Below, piece after piece: positions 7,444 to 10,650 of a DNA stretch of 10,650 nt. The notes beneath the pieces were generated by a model. The model was not told the DNA's origin and did not search any database. It saw nothing but the letters and a program-made list of their open reading frames with translations. Origin of the DNA: Treponema sp. (lineage in GTDB: Bacteria; Spirochaetota; Spirochaetia; Treponematales; Breznakiellaceae). The stretch spans positions 1 through 10,650 of the forward strand of contig JAISMQ010000029.1 of the NCBI GenBank assembly GCA_031276685.1, in the 5' to 3' direction. Position 1 is the stretch's first letter. Each line of letters starts with the position of its first letter. A program made the position numbers and the translations under genes.

Positions 7444-7497
7444 ATGTTGCCCCTAACCGTTTTCACAACCACGCGGCCACGCGGGGCCGCCTTATGA
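7444..7497 (+). CDS. Possible 17-codon coupling mini-ORF between pncA and pncB
   Basis: Directly after the pncA stop (TGA 7441-7443), an ATG at 7444 opens a 17-codon frame encoding MLPLTVFTTTRPRGAAL. Its TGA (7495-7497) overlaps the ATG 7494 of pncB as ATGA. A GGGGG tract at 7434-7438 lies five bases before its ATG and could serve as a ribosome binding site. The layout would let ribosomes pass from pncA to pncB by two restarts. It could also be chance, or part of an extended pncB read from TTG 7440 in another frame. The peptide resembles nothing I recognise. Confidence 0.3.
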   Translation: MLPLTVFTTTRPRGAAL

Positions 7498-8951
7498 ACG
7501 GTACGCCGCAGGGCAGTTCCGCCCTGTTTACGGATTTTTATTCGCTTACGATGGCCCACGGCTACTGGAAGCAGAAGATCGACTACCGGGCGGTCTTCGA
7601 GATGTTCTTCCGCCGGCAGCCCTTCGGATCGGGCTTCGCGATCTTCGCGGGCCTGGAGGATCTGCTGGACAGCGTGGAATCCTTCCGCTATTCGGAAGAG
7701 GACATCGCCTATTTGCGAAGCCTTAAAACCTTTGACGATAACTTCCTGGACTACCTGTCGCGGTTCCGTTTTACCGGATCCATCTGGGCGGCGGACGAAG
7801 GTTCCGTGATCTTCCCCCACGAACCCCTGATCCGGGTGGACAGCAGCCTTATCGAATCTCAGATCCTGGAGGGGATGCTCCTCAACACGGTGAATTTCCA
7901 GAGCCTTATCGCCACCAAAACCGCGCGGGTCTACCTTGCCAGCGGCAGGGGATCCATCATGGAATTCGGGCTGCGCCGCGCCCAGGGGCCGGACGGGGCC
8001 ATGTCCGCCTCCCGCGCAGCCTTTATCGGCGGGGCAAGCGGGACCAGCAACACCCTGGCGGGGAAGGTCTACGGCATGCCCGCCCTGGGGACCATGGCCC
8101 ATTCATGGATCATGAGTTTCCCCAGCGAAGAAGACGCCTTCAGGGCCTACGCCGAAATATACCCGGAACGCGCCGTTTTTCTTATCGACACCTACGACAC
8201 GCTGAAAAGCGGGACCCCCAACGCCATCAAGGTGGGGCGGGAGCTGGCCGCGCAGGGCTACAACTTCGGGGTGCGCCTCGATTCCGGGGACATCCACTAC
8301 CTTTCCGTGGAAGTGCGGAAGATGCTGGACCAGGCGGGCTTCCCCCAGGCCACCATCACGGTTTCCAACGATCTGGACGAGCATATCATCCACACGCTGC
8401 GGGAGGCGGGGGCCCCCGTCAACTTCTGGGGGGTGGGCACCCAGATGGTAACCGGCGGTACGGAGGCGGCCTTTACCGGGGTGTACAAGCTTGCCGCCCG
8501 CGAGGACGGGGCGGGAAAGCTGATCCCGGCGATAAAGTTTTCCGACAATCCCGAAAAAACCACCAACCCGGGGATCAAGCAGGTCTGGCGGATCAAGGAT
8601 CCCCAGGGCATGGCCGTGGCGGACGTACTTACCCTGGTGGACGATCAGGGCGAGGAGATCCTCGAAAAGAAAAACCGCTACGCCTTCTGGCACCCCTCCG
8701 CCGATTACCGCCACTTCTACCACGAAATTTCCGGAAGCGCGGAACGGCTCCTCAAACCCCGTATGGAACAGGGCAGGATCCTGGCACGGACCTCCCTTGC
8801 AGAGATCCGGGAACGGGTGAACCGGGACCTCGATTCCCTGGACCCAAGCTACAAGCGGCTCCTCAATCCCCACGTCTACAAGGTTTCGATCACCGGGCGG
8901 CTTAGGGATCTGAAGTTAAAACTTATACAGGACTACCTGGGGGATCTGTGA
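7494..8951 (+). CDS. pncB: Nicotinate phosphoribosyltransferase
   Basis: This 485-residue cytoplasmic enzyme joins nicotinate and PRPP to form nicotinate mononucleotide, the step after pncA in NAD salvage. The N-terminus SSALFTDFYSLTMAHGYW is the classic NAPRTase opening. MEFGLRRAQG lies at 156-165. GTMAHSW (199-205) carries H203, which matches the histidine phosphorylated in the ATP-coupled reaction. Also visible are IDTYDTLKSG (231-240), RLDSGD (261-266), and FWGVGTQMVTGGTEAAFTGVYKLA (311-334), which fits the phosphate-binding part of the barrel. Length fits the long bacterial type. ATG 7494 puts the family N-terminus at residue 9 and has a weak GGGG at 7483-7486. The frame is open back to TTG 7440, which would add 18 unconserved residues. 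The stop overlaps the kinase ATG by one base, so the two are coupled. Confidence 0.95.
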   Translation: MNGTPQGSSALFTDFYSLTMAHGYWKQKIDYRAVFEMFFRRQPFGSGFAIFAGLEDLLDSVESFRYSEEDIAYLRSLKTFDDNFLDYLSRFRFTGSIWAADEGSVIFPHEPLIRVDSSLIESQILEGMLLNTVNFQSLIATKTARVYLASGRGSIMEFGLRRAQGPDGAMSASRAAFIGGASGTSNTLAGKVYGMPALGTMAHSWIMSFPSEEDAFRAYAEIYPERAVFLIDTYDTLKSGTPNAIKVGRELAAQGYNFGVRLDSGDIHYLSVEVRKMLDQAGFPQATITVSNDLDEHIIHTLREAGAPVNFWGVGTQMVTGGTEAAFTGVYKLAAREDGAGKLIPAIKFSDNPEKTTNPGIKQVWRIKDPQGMAVADVLTLVDDQGEEILEKKNRYAFWHPSADYRHFYHEISGSAERLLKPRMEQGRILARTSLAEIRERVNRDLDSLDPSYKRLLNPHVYKVSITGRLRDLKLKLIQDYLGDL

Positions 8952-10633
8952 TGGAAACTATCAAACTTCGCTTTATTACGGCGTCCGGCGGGCCGGGGAA
9001 AGAGTCGGAATACCCCTGCGGAATCCGCGCCGACTCCCTTATTGCCGAATTCGGCGCGGCCGGGGAGATCGCCGCCGTCAAGGTAAACAACGAGATCCTC
9101 CCCCTTTCGCAGGAAATTACGATCAACGCCGTCCTGGAGCCGGTCCCCCTGCTGGGACACGAGGGCATGATGATCTACCGCCGCTCCCAGTCCTTCCTCC
9201 TGGCCATGAGCGCCAAAAGGATCTTCCCCAAAGAGAACCTCTACATCGGCCATTCCCTGGGGAACAGCTACTACTACACCTTTGTCTCGGCCCAGCAGGG
9301 CCGGAACTTTAAGGACACGGACCTGGAGGAACTCAAGCGGGACATGCTGGCGCTGGTGGCGGAGGACCTGCCGGTTGAAAAAAAACGCATGGCCTACGGG
9401 GAAGCTCTGGAACTCTTCAGGTCCAAGGGCCAGGACGACACCGCCCTGCTCCTGGAACAGCGGAACGAAAGCACCGTCGCGGTAAACACATGCGGCGCCT
9501 TTACGGACATCTTTGTGGAACCCCTGGTGAACCGCACGGGCCTTCTCTCCGCCTTCGATCTGGCGCCTTACAACGACGGCTTTTTGCTGCGCTTCCCCGC
9601 GATCGGCAAGGGCAAGAACCTGGAACCTTTCGCCGACGAACCGCTGATCTTTTCGGTCTACGGGGAGTACAAAAAATGGGGCCGGATCGTGGGGGTCCGA
9701 TCGGTAGGGGAGTTGAACCGCCTGGTTTCCCGGCGGAATATCCGGGACTACATCCGCATCGCCGAGGCGTTCCAGGCCCGGAAGCTGGCGGAAATTGCGG
9801 AGAAGATCTACGGGGAAAAGGAAAAGGTGCGGGCGGTCTTTATCGCCGGCCCTTCAAGCTCCGGCAAAACCACCACCGCGAAACGGCTTTCCATCGAGCT
9901 CATGGTCATGGGGATAAAACCTGTCGCCATAAGCCTGGACGATTACTACCGGGAAAACGACGACATCCCTCTGGACGACGAGGGCAAGCGCGATTTTGAG
10001 CGCCTTGAAGCGCTGGACATCCCCTACCTCAACTCCCAGCTTTTGGAACTGTTTGACGGGAAGGAAGTAACGCTGCCCGTGTTTGACTTCAAAAACGGCA
10101 GGCGTAAAGAGGGGGAAGGCCGGACGGTCCGCATGGAAAAGCGGCGGACCATGCTGATCATCGAGGGCCTCCACGGCCTCAACGACGCCCTTACCCCCCA
10201 GGTGGATTCCTCCCTTAAATTCAAACTCTACGTCTCCGCCCTTACCCAGCTTAACCTGGACGACCACAACCGTATCCCCACCAGCGACAACCGCCTCCTG
10301 CGCCGCCTGGTCCGGGACCACCAGTTCCGGGGCAAGGACGCCGCCTGGACCATCGACATGTGGGCCAGCGTGCAGCGCGGCGAACGGCGGCACATCTTCC
10401 CCTTCCAAAACAGCGCCGACGCGGCCTTCAACTCCGCGCTGGACTACGAACTGTCGGTCCTCAAGTACCACGCGGACAGCCTGCTCCGGGCGGTCAAGCC
10501 GGGCCAGCCGGAATACGCGGAGGCGGTACGGCTCCTCTCGTTCCTGGAAAACTTCGCCCCCATCCCGCCCCAGTACGTGCCCGGCCAGAGCATCCTTAGG
10601 GAGTTTATCGGGGATTCGGAGTTCAAGTACTAG
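8951..10633 (+). CDS. Nucleoside kinase: TGS/ThrRS-SAD-like N-terminus fused to uridine-kinase/PRK-type kinase
   Basis: This 560-residue protein has two parts. Residues 1-65 look like a TGS-type ubiquitin fold. Residues about 75-240 resemble the second additional (editing) domain of threonyl-tRNA synthetase (SFLLAMSAKRIFP, then IGHSLGNSYYYTF). The ThrRS HxxxH metal pair appears lost (R78 and F82 by my alignment), so editing activity is unlikely. The C-terminal part, from about 290, is a P-loop kinase: Walker A GPSSSGKT at 300-307, SLDDYYRE at 328-335, and TMLIIEGLHGLN at 400-411, which fits the uridine kinase/phosphoribulokinase fold. Fusions of this type are known in spirochaetes, Firmicutes and Thermotoga and are annotated as uridine or nucleoside kinase. 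ATG 8951 overlaps the pncB stop (TGATG) and has GGGGG at 8939-8943; GTG 8948 would add one residue. The true substrate is unassigned. Confidence 0.88.
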   Translation: METIKLRFITASGGPGKESEYPCGIRADSLIAEFGAAGEIAAVKVNNEILPLSQEITINAVLEPVPLLGHEGMMIYRRSQSFLLAMSAKRIFPKENLYIGHSLGNSYYYTFVSAQQGRNFKDTDLEELKRDMLALVAEDLPVEKKRMAYGEALELFRSKGQDDTALLLEQRNESTVAVNTCGAFTDIFVEPLVNRTGLLSAFDLAPYNDGFLLRFPAIGKGKNLEPFADEPLIFSVYGEYKKWGRIVGVRSVGELNRLVSRRNIRDYIRIAEAFQARKLAEIAEKIYGEKEKVRAVFIAGPSSSGKTTTAKRLSIELMVMGIKPVAISLDDYYRENDDIPLDDEGKRDFERLEALDIPYLNSQLLELFDGKEVTLPVFDFKNGRRKEGEGRTVRMEKRRTMLIIEGLHGLNDALTPQVDSSLKFKLYVSALTQLNLDDHNRIPTSDNRLLRRLVRDHQFRGKDAAWTIDMWASVQRGERRHIFPFQNSADAAFNSALDYELSVLKYHADSLLRAVKPGQPEYAEAVRLLSFLENFAPIPPQYVPGQSILREFIGDSEFKY

Positions 10634-10649
10634 CAGCCTGCGGGGGCTG
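10634..10649 (+). terminator. Possible terminator stem after the kinase gene
   Basis: Right after the TAG stop, CAGCC (10634-10638) pairs with GGCTG (10645-10649) around a six-base loop. The window ends one base later, so a T-run cannot be checked. It is a candidate operon terminator only. Confidence 0.3.
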
Positions 10650-10650
10650 G

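Noticed and set aside
7278..8951. Minus-strand open frames of 274 and 256 codons opposite pncB, and a plus-strand 266-codon frame inside it
   Set aside because: They are shadows of a well-supported pncB; their compositions are Gly/Arg/Pro-rich with no recognisable motif.
1..10650. Frequent CTTATC strings throughout the window
   Set aside because: They fall in frame as Leu-Ile codon pairs inside genes, so they reflect codon preference rather than a dispersed DNA motif.

Overview
The window is GC-rich, almost fully coding, and every gene reads left to right on the + strand. It shows no rRNA, tRNA, CRISPR array, transposase or phage gene. The RND-family pumps imply a diderm. The Ig-like surface-type protein, the insertion-bearing nicotinamidase and the ThrRS-like/uridine-kinase fusion fit a GC-rich spirochaete (Treponema-like lineage). 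That assignment is inference from gene style, not from a marker gene.

The left block (positions 3-6674) is a tightly packed transport unit. It begins with the 3' end of a gene for a protein with bacterial Ig-like (Big_5-type) domains. That gene overlaps, through ATGA, a 1010-residue RND-family inner-membrane transporter. A second, more divergent RND protein of about 1006 residues follows after 7 bases. Both transporters keep the 12-helix, two-periplasmic-loop plan. Both keep only the first Asp of the helix-4 proton-relay pair and carry Asn-Asn in helix 10 where AcrB has Lys-Asn. The second protein has a degenerate N-terminus and a collagen-like LPGSTG repeat just before helix 2. No membrane-fusion protein or TolC-like channel lies in the window; they may lie upstream.

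A 79-base gap (6675-6753) separates the blocks. It holds a strong 10-bp-stem hairpin without a U-tract, then a near-perfect ribosome binding site.

The right block (6754-10633) is a NAD-salvage operon. Nicotinamidase (pncA) turns nicotinamide into nicotinate, and nicotinate phosphoribosyltransferase (pncB) turns nicotinate into nicotinate mononucleotide. The third gene is a fused protein with a TGS/ThrRS-SAD-like N-terminal half and a uridine-kinase/PRK-type P-loop kinase C-terminal half. The pncA-pncB junction can be read as a 17-codon mini-ORF that abuts the pncA stop and overlaps the pncB start, which suggests a translational-coupling relay. A short GC-rich inverted repeat follows the kinase stop at the window edge.

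The most unusual points are the Ig-like/RND/RND cluster with divergent second pump, the in-frame tandem repeats in the RND genes, the mini-ORF at the pncA/pncB junction, and the linkage of an unassigned nucleoside kinase to NAD salvage. None proves a new system by itself.
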